Source: Brachybacterium sacelli | Lineage (GTDB): Bacteria; Actinomycetota; Actinomycetes; Actinomycetales; Dermabacteraceae | Reading direction: 5' to 3' | Assembly (NCBI RefSeq): GCF_017876545.1 | Contig: NZ_JAGIOD010000002.1 | Location: 310,001-374,000, forward strand | DNA length: 64,000 nucleotides | Shown here: piece by piece, positions 16,940 through 32,599 of the stretch | Layout of the letters: every line of letters begins with the position of its first letter | Position numbering within the stretch: position 1 is the stretch's first letter | Position numbers and translations under genes: made by a program | Notes under the pieces: generated by a model | The model's input: the letters and a program-made list of their open reading frames with translations, nothing else | What the model was told of the DNA's origin: nothing | The model's database searches: none

Positions 16940-17975
16940 TCAGCGCGCGGCAGGGGAGGCGAGCCAGTCGCGCACGCCGGCCAGCAGGCGGGTCCTGACG
17001 TCCTCGGGTGCGGCGGAGATCCGGATCGAATCCGCGGCCAGCTCGGCCAGCTCCGCGTCGGTGAAGCCGACGGCCCGGGCCGTCTCGTACTGCTCCACCA
17101 GGCGGGAGCCGAACAGCAGCGGGTCGTCCGCTCCGAGGGCGATCTGCGCGCCGGCATCGACCAGCTGCCGCAGCGGCACGTCGGCGGCGTCGGGGACCAC
17201 TCCGAGGGAGGCGTTGGAGGCCGGGCACACCTCGAGCCCGATCCCGGCCTCGACGATGCGGGAGAGCAGCTCCGGGTCGTCGGCCGAGCGCACCCCGTGG
17301 CCGATCCGGCTCGGAGCCAGATGATCGACGACGTCCTCGACGTGGTCGGGGCCCAGCAGCTCTCCGCCGTGCGGCACCGAGAGCAGCCCTGCCTCGCGGG
17401 CGATGCGGAAGGCCGGGCCCGTAGTCCGCGGTCGCGCCGCGCCGCTCGTCGTTGGACAGACCGAAGCCGATCACGGGCCCCGCGTGGAGCGCCGCCAGGC
17501 GGGCGAGCGTCCGGGCATCCAGGGGATGGCGGGTCCGGGAGGCGGCGACGATGATCCCGATGCTCACCCCGGTCTCCCGCTGCGAGCACTCGGCCTGGTC
17601 CAGCACGATCTCGAGCGCCGGGGTGAGACCGCCGACGAAGGGCGCGTAGCTGGTGGGGTCGACCTGCAGCTCGAGCCGGCCCGAACCCTCGGAGGCGTCG
17701 TCGCGCGCGGCTTCGTCGACGATGCGCCGCATCGCCGCCTCCGAGTCGACCACCGCACGGGCCGTGTCGTACTGGCGCTGGAAGCGGAACCAGCCCCGAC
17801 GCGTCGGCTCGACCTGGAGCGCGACGTCGTCGGTCAGGGACCGCGGCAGGCGCATGCCGCGCTCGTCGGCCATCTCGACGAGGGTCGCGGGGCGCATCGA
17901 CCCCGTGAAGTGCAGGTGCAGATGAGCCTTCGGCAGCGTGGCGAGGTCACGGCCCGACGGGTTCGCGTCGTTCAT
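16940..17975 (-). pseudogene. add: Adenosine deaminase gene with a single-base frameshift
   Basis: Two frames together encode one metal-dependent deaminase of about 344 residues. The first frame (17975 down to ~17420) has the HLHLHFTG metal motif, VDPTSYAPF and GFGLSNDERRG. The second (about 17417 to 16940) continues with AFRIAREAGLLSVPHGGELLG, SRIGHGV and GADDPLLFG, the catalytic His/Glu and the Asp ligand. Removing one G/C from the CCGGG run at 17413-17417 restores a continuous protein. Everything else is intact, so this is either a very recent mutation or a sequencing error in a GC run. Unrepaired, translation gives a catalytically incomplete protein. The ATG start has an AGGA site. It lies 43 bp downstream of aspC on the same strand, possibly cotranscribed. 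Confidence 0.88.
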
Positions 17976-18018
17976 CGGGTCCTCGTCCCTGTGCGTCCGC
18001 CGACGGTGAGCCGGCGGC

Positions 18019-19263
18019 TCACTCCGCCAGCAGCGCTGCCACGCGGTCGATGCCCTCGACGAGCTCGTCGTCGTTCAGCGCGTAGGAGAAGCGCAGATGC
18101 CCGGGTGCGCCGAAGGCCTCGCCCGGCACGGCGGCGACCTCGGCCTCCTCGAGGATGACCGTGGCCAGCTCCGTCGAGGTGGTGACCTTCCTGCCGCGGA
18201 TCTCCCGGCCCAGCGCCCCGGAGACGTCCGGGAACGCGTAGAAGGCCCCGGTGGGGGTGGGGACCGTGAAGCCCGGCACTCTCGCGAGCTTCTCGACGAT
18301 GGTGCGACGGCGGCGGTCGAAGGCCGTGCGCATCGCCTCGACCGGTTCGGTCGGCCCGGTCACCGCCGCGATCGCGGCGCGCTGGGCGATGTTGTTCACG
18401 TGGGAGGTCAGGTGCGACTGGAGGTTGCTCGCCGCGGCGATGACGTCCCGGGGGCCCACCATCCAGCCCACGCGCCAGCCGGTCATGGCGAAGGACTTGG
18501 CCACTCCGCCCAGGATCACCGTGGTCTCGGCGAGCTCGGGCACCGCCGCGAGGATCGAGGTGAAGGGCACGCCGTCGTAGGTGAGGTGCTGGTAGATCTC
18601 GTCGGTGACGACCCAGATCCCGTGCTCGTGGGCCCAGCGGCCCAGCTCCTGCAGCTGCTCGGCGGTCAGCACGACGCCGGTCGGGTTCGACGGGGAGCAG
18701 ACCACGATCGCGCGGGTGCGATCGGTGCGTGCCGCCTCGAGCTGCTCGATCGTGGGCACGTAGCCCTGGTCGACGCCGGCCAGCACCGGGACCTCGTTTC
18801 CACCGGCCAGGCGGATCGCTTCGGGGTACGTGGTCCAGTACGGCGCGGGCAGCAGCACCTCGTCGCCCGGGTCCAGGAGCGTCGCGAAGGTCTGGTAGAC
18901 GGCCTGCTTGCCACCGTTGGTGACCAGGACCTGGGCCGGTTCGAGGGGCAGGGAGGTCGAGGCGGAGACGGTCTCGGCGAGAGCTGCGCGCAGCTCGGGC
19001 AGCCCGGGCGTGGGGGAGTAGCGATGGTTCGCGGGGACGGAGGCCGCCTCGATGGCCGCCTCGACGATGTGCGGGGGCGTCGGGAAGTCGGGCTCGCCGG
19101 CGCCGAAACCGATCACCGGCCGGCCGGCCGCCTTCAGAGCCTTGGCCTTCGCATCGACCGCGAGTGTCGCGGAGGGGGAGATCGCCTCGACCCGCTTCGA
19201 GATGCGCTCGCGGGCGGCGGGCTGAGGAGTGCTGGCGGCAGGGAGGGTGTCGTCGGAGGTCAC
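18019..19263 (-). CDS. aspC: Class I aspartate aminotransferase
   Basis: 414 residues, PLP-dependent fold type [15 protein letters not shown] near the N-terminus, PSNPTG (Asn contacting PLP), [11 protein letters not shown], the Schiff-base lysine in [16 protein letters not shown] near residue 256, and [11 protein letters not shown] at the end. This is the AspC/AAT-Ib type usually found just upstream of tRNA-Trp-secE in actinobacteria. The GTG at 19263 is preferred because the conserved region starts ~20 residues later and no ribosome site supports longer forms; CACGAT 7 bases upstream suggests a leaderless transcript. Confidence 0.94.
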   Translation of the reverse strand: MTSDDTLPAASTPQPAARERISKRVEAISPSATLAVDAKAKALKAAGRPVIGFGAGEPDFPTPPHIVEAAIEAASVPANHRYSPTPGLPELRAALAETVSASTSLPLEPAQVLVTNGGKQAVYQTFATLLDPGDEVLLPAPYWTTYPEAIRLAGGNEVPVLAGVDQGYVPTIEQLEAARTDRTRAIVVCSPSNPTGVVLTAEQLQELGRWAHEHGIWVVTDEIYQHLTYDGVPFTSILAAVPELAETTVILGGVAKSFAMTGWRVGWMVGPRDVIAAASNLQSHLTSHVNNIAQRAAIAAVTGPTEPVEAMRTAFDRRRRTIVEKLARVPGFTVPTPTGAFYAFPDVSGALGREIRGRKVTTSTELATVILEEAEVAAVPGEAFGAPGHLRFSYALNDDELVEGIDRVAALLAE

Positions 19264-19460
19264 CCGCCTATCGTGGCAGAGCTCTCGTCCCTGTGCCAGG
19301 ACGACCGGAGATCGGATGCCGAGCTGGTACCGGGGCGTGAGGGGGCGGTGGCATGGACGCAGTGCGCGCACCGGGGCCGGAAGGGGGTAGGGTCCGATCC
19401 GGTCGGCGACGGCACCGGCCCCGGGACACCGAGAGCGCGATGTGATCTGACGCCAGTGGA

Positions 19461-19490
19461 TTCGCTCCGGGTCGCCGTGGCTTGTATGCT
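19461..19490 (+). promoter_or_regulatory. Promoter of tRNA-Trp-secE
   Basis: TTCGCT (19461-19466), 18 bases, TATGCT (19485-19490), about 70 bases before the mature tRNA. Confidence 0.6.
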
Positions 19491-19561
19491 GGTCGCTGGT
19501 CAGAATCGCGGCCGCCTCCCGAGGTGGTGCGGATCGACCTCACGAGGGGTCCCCCTCGTGA

Positions 19562-19634
19562 AGGGCAGTGGCGCAATTGGTAGCGCAGCGGTCTCCAAAA
19601 CCGCAGGTTGCAGGTTCGAGCCCTGTCTGCCCTG
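19562..19634 (+). tRNA. tRNA-Trp (anticodon CCA)
   Basis: 73-nt cloverleaf. The acceptor stem is AGGGCAG (19562-19568) with CTGCCCT (19627-19633) and discriminator G. The anticodon arm is GCGGT-CTCCAAA-ACCGC with CCA at 19595-19597, and the T arm is GCAGG-TTCGAGC-CCTGT. The 3' CCA is not encoded. It is followed by secE, the standard actinobacterial order. Confidence 0.97.
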
Positions 19635-19667
19635 CCGATCCGGTCGGGATCACCCGGTCGGATGCGG

Positions 19668-19970
19668 ATGACCTCGACGAGATCGGACAGCCCTGACGTG
19701 AATTCCAGCCAGAACGCCCCGTCGACGCCCACCGGGGGCGACGCGCCGGGCTCCGGGTCGAAGAACCCGTTCCTGGCCATCGGTCTGTTCATCCGCCAGG
19801 TCCTCGCGGAGCTCGGGAAAGTCGTCGTCCCGACCCGCAAGGAGCTGGTCGTGTACTCGATCACGGTCCTGGCGTTCGTCATCGTGATGATCATGCTGAT
19901 CTTCGGCCTCGACGCCGGGTTCAGCTGGCTGTCCAGGATCGCGTTCTCGGACCCCGACGCGGGGCTCTGA
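19668..19970 (+). CDS. secE: Preprotein translocase subunit SecE
   Basis: Small single-span component of the SecYEG channel. A polar N-terminus leads into the conserved amphipathic helix [20 protein letters not shown], then one membrane helix ([20 protein letters not shown]). About 100 residues from the ATG at 19668; ATG 19662 and GTG 19698 are equally in frame and none has a strong ribosome site, so the start is uncertain by up to 12 residues. It sits between tRNA-Trp and nusG as expected. Confidence 0.93.
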   Translation: MTSTRSDSPDVNSSQNAPSTPTGGDAPGSGSKNPFLAIGLFIRQVLAELGKVVVPTRKELVVYSITVLAFVIVMIMLIFGLDAGFSWLSRIAFSDPDAGL

Positions 19971-20046
19971 GGCCGGTCCGCGCCGTAGGTTGTACGCGTA
20001 CCGTGCCCGATCAGTCCCCAGCCGTCAGGAAAGCAGGTTCCCGCTG

Positions 20047-20958
20047 ATGAGCGACCAGACCTCATCCCCCGAAGAGTCCTACCAGGACGCCGACGACTCC
20101 CTGTCGTTCTCGGCCTCCCCGCAGTCCGAGACCCCCGCACCCGCACTCCAGGGTGAGGACGACGCCGCCCGGGCCGCGGACGTCGCCGACGAGCCGGCCG
20201 CCGCGGAGCAGGAGGCCGACGCGCAGCCTGCCGACGAGGCCATCGCTGCCGAGGGTGACGACGAGGACGCCGCCGCGGTGGAGAGCACCGACTCCGAGGT
20301 CGCCGATGCCGAGGGCGATGACGCCCCCGCCGCGGACGAGTCCGAGGAGGAGGACCCCCTGGTCCAGCTCAAGCGCCACCTGCGCGCCGCGCTCGGTGAG
20401 TGGTACGTGATCCACTCCTACTCCGGTCACGAGAACCGCGTGAAGACGCAGCTCGCCACCCGTACCGAGACCCAGGACATGGAGGATTACATCTTCGAGG
20501 TCCAGGTCCCGATGGAGGACGCGACCGAGGTCAAGAACGGCCAGAAGAAGATCGTCCGCCGTGTGCGCATCCCCGGGTACGTGCTGGTCCGCATGGACCT
20601 GACCACCGAGTCCTGGCGAGTCGTCCGCGACACCCCGGGAGTGACCGGGTTCGTCGGCAACGCCACCGAGCCCACGCCGCTGAACTTCGACGAGATCTAC
20701 TCGATGCTGGAGCCGTCCGTCGGCCTGCCCGAGAAGAAGCGCAGCTCCGGTGGCTCGGCGAGCAAGCCCGCCGCCGCCCAGAAGATGCCGGACTTCACCG
20801 TCGGCGAGTCCGTCACCGTCATGGACGGCCCCTTCGAGACCATGCCGGCCTCGATCTCCGAGATCCACGCGGAGTCCCAGAAGCTGCAGGTCCTGGTGTC
20901 CATCTTCGGGCGCGAGACCCCGGTCGAGCTCGGCTTCGACCAGGTCGCCAAGATCTGA
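20047..20958 (+). CDS. nusG: Transcription elongation/antitermination factor NusG
   Basis: 303 residues. The NGN domain begins near residue 118 ([19 protein letters not shown]) and contains [15 protein letters not shown] [16 protein letters not shown]; the C-terminal KOW domain has [15 protein letters not shown] and [26 protein letters not shown]. About 115 residues at the N-terminus form an acidic Ala/Glu/Asp-rich extension, common in actinobacterial NusG but long. It links RNA polymerase to ribosomes and Rho. A TACCGT (19999-20004) before the gene may be a secondary promoter; the ATG at 20047 is chosen over an upstream in-frame ATG at 19990, which overlaps that region. Confidence 0.96.
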   Translation: MSDQTSSPEESYQDADDSLSFSASPQSETPAPALQGEDDAARAADVADEPAAAEQEADAQPADEAIAAEGDDEDAAAVESTDSEVADAEGDDAPAADESEEEDPLVQLKRHLRAALGEWYVIHSYSGHENRVKTQLATRTETQDMEDYIFEVQVPMEDATEVKNGQKKIVRRVRIPGYVLVRMDLTTESWRVVRDTPGVTGFVGNATEPTPLNFDEIYSMLEPSVGLPEKKRSSGGSASKPAAAQKMPDFTVGESVTVMDGPFETMPASISEIHAESQKLQVLVSIFGRETPVELGFDQVAKI

Positions 20959-21051
20959 GCCCCCAGAACCGATCGGCACCGCGGCCTCCGGGCCGCGGCA
21001 GTACGACCAGGATCACCCTCGATCCCGGTCGACGCCGACGCGGCGTGCAGG

Positions 21052-21057
21052 TAACGT
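21052..21057 (+). promoter_or_regulatory. Putative -10 box of the rplK-rplA transcript
   Basis: TAACGT about 100 bases before rplK, immediately upstream of the structured leader. The -35 is weak. Confidence 0.4.
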
Positions 21058-21064
21058 CGCACCG

Positions 21065-21130
21065 GACCTCTTCCCCGCTCTGCGTGCGAAGAGGTCCCGC
21101 TGTGGGAGGAGCGCATGATGAGCTCCGCCC
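21065..21130 (+). promoter_or_regulatory. Two-hairpin leader of rplK-rplA, possible L1 autoregulatory site
   Basis: Hairpin 1 has a perfect 9-bp stem, GACCTCTTC (21065-21073) with GAAGAGGTC (21088-21096). Hairpin 2 pairs GGAGC (21108-21112) with GCTCC (21122-21126) around a GCATGATGA loop, extended by GGG/CCC (21104-21106 with 21128-21130) across an A-G mismatch. L1 is known to repress the L11-L1 operon by binding its leader; calling hairpin 2 the L1 site is my inference from position and the ATGATGA loop. No T-run follows either hairpin, so they do not look like terminators. Confidence 0.4.
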
Positions 21131-21156
21131 GAACCACGACAGATTGAGGAAGAGCA

Positions 21157-21588
21157 ATGGCTCCCAAGAAGAAGATCGCGAGCGTCATCAAGCTCCAGAT
21201 CCAGGCCGGCCAGGCCACCCCTGCGCCGCCCGTGGGTCCCGCGCTCGGCGCTGCCGGCGTGAACATGATGGAGTTCGTCAAGGCGTACAACGACCGCACG
21301 GCGGATCAGCGCGGCAACATCATCCCGGTGGAGATCACCGTGTACGAGGATCGCTCGTTCACGTTCATCACCAAGACGCCGCCGGCCGCTGAGCTCATCA
21401 AGAAGGCCGCCGGCCTCCAGAAGGGCTCTGCCACGCCGCACACCGACAAGGTCGGCAAGATCACCCAGGCGCAGGTCCGCGAGATCGCAGAGACCAAGAT
21501 GCCTGATCTGAACTCGAACGACATGGAGTCCGCGGCGAAGATCGTCGAGGGCACCGCTCGTTCCATGGGCATCACGGTGGAGGGCTGA
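21157..21588 (+). CDS. rplK: 50S ribosomal protein L11
   Basis: 143 residues, full length. L11 binds the GTPase-associated region of 23S rRNA; the N-terminal domain ([21 protein letters not shown]) and the RNA-binding C-terminal domain ([22 protein letters not shown]) are both intact. GAGGAAGAG lies just before the ATG. It is translated with rplA 5 bp downstream. Confidence 0.98.
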   Translation: MAPKKKIASVIKLQIQAGQATPAPPVGPALGAAGVNMMEFVKAYNDRTADQRGNIIPVEITVYEDRSFTFITKTPPAAELIKKAAGLQKGSATPHTDKVGKITQAQVREIAETKMPDLNSNDMESAAKIVEGTARSMGITVEG

Positions 21589-21593
21589 CGACA

Positions 21594-22313
21594 ATGGGAA
21601 TCCGCAGCAAGGCATTCAAGGACGGCGCGGCCAAGATCGAAGAGGGGCGCGCGTACTCGCCGCTGGACGCTCTGCGTCTCGCGCAGAAGACCTCCCCCGT
21701 GAAGTTCGACGCCTCCGTCGAGATCGCCATGCGTCTGGGCGTCGACCCGCGCAAGGCCGATCAGATGGTGCGCGGCACCGTCAACCTGCCCAACGGCACC
21801 GGCAAGACCGCTCGCGTGATCGTCTTCGCGACCGGCGCGCAGGCTGACGCCGCCCGTGAGGCCGGCGCCGACGAGGTCGGCGACGACGAGCTGATCGAGA
21901 AGGTCGCCGGCGGCTGGACCGACTTCGACGCGGCCGTGGCCACGCCGAACCTGATGGGCAAGGTCGGCAAGCTGGGTCGTGTGCTCGGCCCCCGCGGCCT
22001 GATGCCGAACCCGAAGACCGGGACCGTCACGATGGACACCGCCAAGGCCGTGTCCGACATCAAGGGCGGCAAGATCGAGTTCCGCACCGACCGTGCGGCC
22101 AACCTGCACTACATCGTCGGGAAGGTCTCCTTCACCGATCAGCAGCTGGTCGAGAACTACGTCGCCGCGCTCGAGGAGATCCTTCGACTGAAGCCGTCCG
22201 CCTCGAAGGGCCGCTACATCTCGAAGATCACCGTGTCCACCACCATGGGCCCGGGCATCCCGGTCGACGTGAACCGCACCCGCAACCTCCTCGAGGACAC
22301 CGACGAGGCCTGA
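21594..22313 (+). CDS. rplA: 50S ribosomal protein L1
   Basis: 239 residues. The L1-stalk protein; [24 protein letters not shown] and the signature [14 protein letters not shown] are present. In bacteria L1 also represses its own operon by binding the mRNA leader. The end of the gene (the last codons and stop) forms the start of a 55-bp tandem duplication. Confidence 0.98.
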   Translation: MGIRSKAFKDGAAKIEEGRAYSPLDALRLAQKTSPVKFDASVEIAMRLGVDPRKADQMVRGTVNLPNGTGKTARVIVFATGAQADAAREAGADEVGDDELIEKVAGGWTDFDAAVATPNLMGKVGKLGRVLGPRGLMPNPKTGTVTMDTAKAVSDIKGGKIEFRTDRAANLHYIVGKVSFTDQQLVENYVAALEEILRLKPSASKGRYISKITVSTTMGPGIPVDVNRTRNLLEDTDEA

Positions 22314-22416
22314 TCGACGTGCTGTGAGGCACGAACGGCAGGAGATCAGGCAGACCGACAGGGCCTGATCGACGTGCTGTGAGGCACGAACGGCAGGAGA
22401 TCAGGCAGACTGACAG
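22307..22416 (+). repeat. 55-bp tandem duplication at the rplA stop codon
   Basis: Two head-to-tail 55-bp copies, 22307-22361 and 22362-22416, differing at one base near the end. Each copy includes the last codon and TGA of rplA in sequence, and each can fold: CCTGATC pairs with GATCAGG (22309-22315 with 22344-22350; 22364-22370 with 22399-22405) around an inner GTGC/GCAC hairpin. No T-run follows, so they are more like processing or stability elements than simple terminators. Confidence 0.95.
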
Positions 22417-22643
22417 GGCCGGATCCTCCCGGTCACCTCGCTTCGCGGCGCCCCGTCCACCCTCGCGGTGGGCGGGGCGCCGCGCTGTCCGCCCCGCGCG
22501 TGCCTCCCTGCCCGGTGGCGTCGTGGCGGCCGGGCGGCCCGGCGGCGTCGCGAGATGCACCGAGGCGGGGGAGTGCGAAGCCTGCCGAGCCGATGTGACG
22601 CACGCCGCCGCCGTCGCCGTGGCGCCGTCGCCCGGTCCTGGTC

Positions 22644-22649
22644 TATCCT
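22644..22649 (+). promoter_or_regulatory. -10 box of the rplJL transcript
   Basis: TATCCT, placing transcription start near 22656, some 230 bases before rplJ and at the start of the predicted L10 leader. Confidence 0.55.
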
Positions 22650-22655
22650 GGATGC

Positions 22656-22837
22656 ACCGAAGACCGCCGGTCGTCGCCCTCGACCTCGAGAGCGACTGAA
22701 GATATCCCGTCCGGGATGGCCTGCGCAGGTGAAGAAGCGACCCTCGCACGGTCGTGCCCCTCCGGCCCCGGCCGGCGCCCTCGTGGCACGGGCACTCGTG
22801 TGAGAGAGGCCTCGACACTTGCGTGTCGAGGCCTTTT
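22656..22837 (+). promoter_or_regulatory. L10-type ribosomal leader (rplJL autoregulation)
   Basis: A long structured leader before rplJ. It includes AAGACCGCC (22671-22679), CGACC and GCGACTGAAG segments and CCTGCGCAGGTG (22721-22732), which resemble conserved pieces of the actinobacterial L10 leader, and it ends in an intrinsic terminator hairpin. In this class the L10(L12)4 complex binds the leader and limits expression. Identification rests on position, the remembered motifs and the terminator; I could not align it to the family model. Confidence 0.7.
22808..22837 (+). terminator. Attenuator hairpin upstream of rplJ
   Basis: GGCCTCGACAC and GTGTCGAGGCC form a perfect 11-bp stem with a 4-base loop, followed by TTTT. 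It lies 50 bases before the rplJ start, in the transcript, so it is an attenuator rather than an end-of-operon terminator. Confidence 0.85.
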
Positions 22838-22888
22838 CCGTTCCAGGACCTCTTCACCCGGTGGCGAGAGACCTCTGGAAGGAGGGCC

Positions 22889-23404
22889 ATGGCTAACCCC
22901 GAAAAGGTGGATGCCGTCTCGGAGATCGCGGATCTGTTCCGCGAGTCCGACGCCGCCGTCATCACCGAGTATCGCGGGCTCAGCGTCGGGGATCTCAAGG
23001 AGCTTCGCCGCTCGCTGGGTTCCGAGACGACCTACGCCGTGGTGAAGAACACGCTCACGGAGATCGCCGCCCGCGAGGCCGGCATCACCGGGTTCGACGG
23101 CACGCTCAGCGGGCCGACCGCCATCGCCTTCATCAAGGGCGAGCCGGTGGAGCCTGCGAAGGCTCTGCGTGACTTCGCCAAGACTCACGAGCAGCTCGTG
23201 ATCAAGTCCGGCTACTTCGAGGGCAAGACGCTCTCGAAGGAGGACGTCCAGAAGCTCGCGGACCTCGAGTCCCGCGAGGTCCTGCTGGCCCAGACTGCCG
23301 GCGCCCTGAAGGCGTCGATGTCCAAGGCCGCCGCAGTGTTCGCAGCGCCGCTGTCGAAGACGGCACGCACCGTGGACGCGCTGCGGGCCAAGCAAGAAGC
23401 CTGA
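22889..23404 (+). CDS. rplJ: 50S ribosomal protein L10
   Basis: 171 residues. Base of the L7/L12 stalk. [22 protein letters not shown] and TYAVVKNTL are typical of the N-terminal rRNA/L11-binding domain; the C-terminal helix binds L7/L12 dimers. The ATG at 22889 follows GGAAGGAGGG. Longer in-frame extensions upstream run through the attenuator and are not real. Confidence 0.97.
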   Translation: MANPEKVDAVSEIADLFRESDAAVITEYRGLSVGDLKELRRSLGSETTYAVVKNTLTEIAAREAGITGFDGTLSGPTAIAFIKGEPVEPAKALRDFAKTHEQLVIKSGYFEGKTLSKEDVQKLADLESREVLLAQTAGALKASMSKAAAVFAAPLSKTARTVDALRAKQEA

Positions 23405-23559
23405 GAGGCCTGAGGGCCTCCGGCCCCCATGCTTCCGCCTCCACAGCCTCAGCGCTGTCCCCGGAAACCCGCCAGGGGTGACCGGACCGCATGACCCGGC
23501 GCGTGTGCGCCGCTGATCACCGCAGGGACGCAGTCCCGTCAACAGGAAGGAACGCCACC

Positions 23560-23949
23560 ATGGCGAAGCTCAGCAACGACGAGCTCATCGAAGCTTTCAA
23601 GGAAATGTCCCTCATCGAGCTCTCCGAGTTCGTGAAGCAGTTCGAGGACGTCTTCGACGTCACCGCTGCCGCCCCGGTCGCCGTCGCGGCCGGTGCCGCC
23701 CCCGCCGGTGGCGGCGAGGCCGAGGCCGAGGAGGAGAAGGACGAGTTCGACGTCATCCTCGATTCGGCCGGTTCCGCCAAGATCGCCGTCATCAAGGAGG
23801 TGCGCGCCCTGACCTCCCTCGGTCTGAAGGAGGCCAAGGCGCTCGTCGACGAGGCCCCCAAGCCCGTCCTCGAGGCCGTCAAGAAGGACGACGCCGAGGC
23901 AGCCAAGACGAAGCTCGAGGAGGCCGGCGCGACCGTCTCCGTCAAGTGA
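23560..23949 (+). CDS. rplL: 50S ribosomal protein L7/L12
   Basis: 129 residues: N-terminal dimerisation helices ([26 protein letters not shown]), an Ala/Gly/Glu hinge, and the C-terminal factor-binding domain ([40 protein letters not shown]). The stalk recruits EF-G and EF-Tu. AGGAAGGAA precedes the ATG. It ends at a strong terminator, separating rplJL from rpoBC. Confidence 0.98.
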   Translation: MAKLSNDELIEAFKEMSLIELSEFVKQFEDVFDVTAAAPVAVAAGAAPAGGGEAEAEEEKDEFDVILDSAGSAKIAVIKEVRALTSLGLKEAKALVDEAPKPVLEAVKKDDAEAAKTKLEEAGATVSVK

Positions 23950-24005
23950 TCCCGGGCGCGCGCTCCGGCGCGCGCCTCACCTGACGGCAGTCGCACTGCC
24001 TTCGG

Positions 24006-24037
24006 AAGGGCCGTCCCGCATCAGCGGGGCGGCCCTT
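24006..24037 (+). terminator. Terminator after rplL
   Basis: 14-bp stem (AAGGGCCGTCCCGC with GCGGGGCGGCCCTT, one G-T pair), loop ATCA, followed by CCTCT. Placed 56 bp after the stop. Confidence 0.8.
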
Positions 24038-24287
24038 CCTCTGTACCCAGCACGTCCCCCGGCAGGGTGACCGGGGGTCAGCCCACCGGGCGGCGCCTCC
24101 GTCGGCCCACCCGGTCGGCCCACGTGTCGCTCCGCGCAGTCCTTCGCGGGGCCCTGGCTCGGATGGTCGAGACGGCGGCCCGGGCCACGCGAGGACCGAG
24201 AGAGCCAGGGGAGGGCCGCCTCGCCCGGGGAATCCGGCCATGGACCGCTGCGACGTGCCGCGACACCCCGACAAACACGTCGCCTGC

Positions 24288-24316
24288 TTGACTCGGCGAG
24301 CATTTGCCTCCATTCT
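24288..24316 (+). promoter_or_regulatory. Candidate distal rpoB promoter
   Basis: TTGACT (24288-24293), 17 bases, CATTCT (24311-24316). Confidence 0.5.
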
Positions 24317-24454
24317 GTTCGCCGTACGGAGGTGCTCGATCCGCCCCCGCTGAGCCCGGCTCGCGAGGGCACAACGGATCGAGGACCCCGTCGGAGAACT
24401 TCCGCGCCAGGCATATAGCGGCCGACGCGGATGGAACCGGTCGCGCCGCGGCTG

Positions 24455-24483
24455 TTGTGTCCATCCGCGTATTTGTGTATGCT
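24455..24483 (+). promoter_or_regulatory. Candidate proximal rpoB promoter
   Basis: TTGTGT (24455-24460), 17 bases, TATGCT (24478-24483); predicted start near 24490, giving a leader of about 130 bases. Confidence 0.65.
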
Positions 24484-24617
24484 CGGTCCTTGCGCTGTGC
24501 GTCGCCCGTGGGTTCTGCTGCTCTGACTGCTCCGGCAGTCCGTATGTCCTGCTCCACCGCCCTGACGGGTGTTCGCCGCGCCTGGGATTCCGTCATCGGC
24601 CTGTGGAAGGACCCCCC

Positions 24618-28106
<3,489 letters not shown>

Positions 28107-28222
28107 GGGACGCGGGCCGGGACGGTGGGAGCGGCGCGACGCCGCTCCACCGCCGTCCCTGGCCCCGCCCTCGACCCCCGTTCCCTCAGACACCACCTCT
28201 TCCGATCGAGAGAAGGACACCT

Positions 28223-32107
<3,885 letters not shown>

Positions 32108-32157
32108 GTCGCTGAGGCGTTCTGACGGGCCGTGAGGCCCGGCGGCGCGACCGACAC

Positions 32158-32197
32158 GAGAGGGGCGGTCCCACCACACGGTGGGGCCGCCCCTCTC
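32158..32197 (+). terminator. Terminator after rpoC
   Basis: 18-bp stem (32158-32175 with 32180-32197, one G-T pair) and ACAC loop, 50 bp after the stop. No long T-run follows. Confidence 0.85.
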
Positions 32198-32599
32198 GCA
32201 TGTCTCGTGGGGGAGGAGCCCGGCCCGGCCCGGCCGGCCCCTCCCTGCTGGTGATGGCGTCTCGCAGCGCTCCGCCCGGTCCGTCGAACGAGGGGCCGGC
32301 GCCCTCCCGAGTGGCCCGGACCACGCCCAGCGCACGCTCAGCGCGTGTTGGCGTGATCTGGAGGACTTCGAAGTTCACGTGAAGGTAAAGACCTCTTGGG
32401 CCCCAGCCCAAACTCTGGACGTTCCCCTTTCCCGGGCGGGCCGTGGACGGAACGATGGATCCTGGCAGTTCCCGCGACCTTCCCGCAGCGCTCCGGCATC
32501 GGCAGCGCGCTCGCGCCGGAACTCCGGGCCCCGTCTCCGGGGCACATGTGCTCACGGAACGAGGGGGCCGCCGAGGGGTGGCCGAGAACAGGTGGAACA
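32198..32599 (+). other. Upstream region of the rpf gene with adjacent palindromes
   Basis: No gene supported. Two abutting perfect palindromes occur, CTTCGAAG (32364-32371) and TTCACGTGAA (32372-32381), about 220 bases before the rpf start; they could be an operator. No credible -10/-35 pair was found with confidence. Confidence 0.4.

Larger units (their letters stand above)
24038..24617 (+). other. 580-bp promoter region of rpoBC
   Basis: No gene is supported. It contains two promoter-like arrangements, at 24288-24316 and 24455-24483. The open frames seen here continue into antisense artefacts and lack ribosome sites. Confidence 0.6.

Noticed and set aside
17400..17425. Programmed frameshift in the adenosine deaminase gene
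   Set aside because: No slippery heptamer or downstream pseudoknot is evident and no precedent exists for this family; simple mutation or sequencing error is more likely.
24603..24617. GTG at 24603 as the rpoB start
   Set aside because: It overlaps the GGAAGGA ribosome site, while the TTG at 24618 is properly spaced and matches other actinobacterial rpoB N-termini.
32198..32599. c-di-AMP (ydaO) riboswitch upstream of the rpf gene
   Set aside because: Such riboswitches often precede actinobacterial rpf genes, but I could not find the expected GGGGAACC / GGGUGAA-type motifs here.
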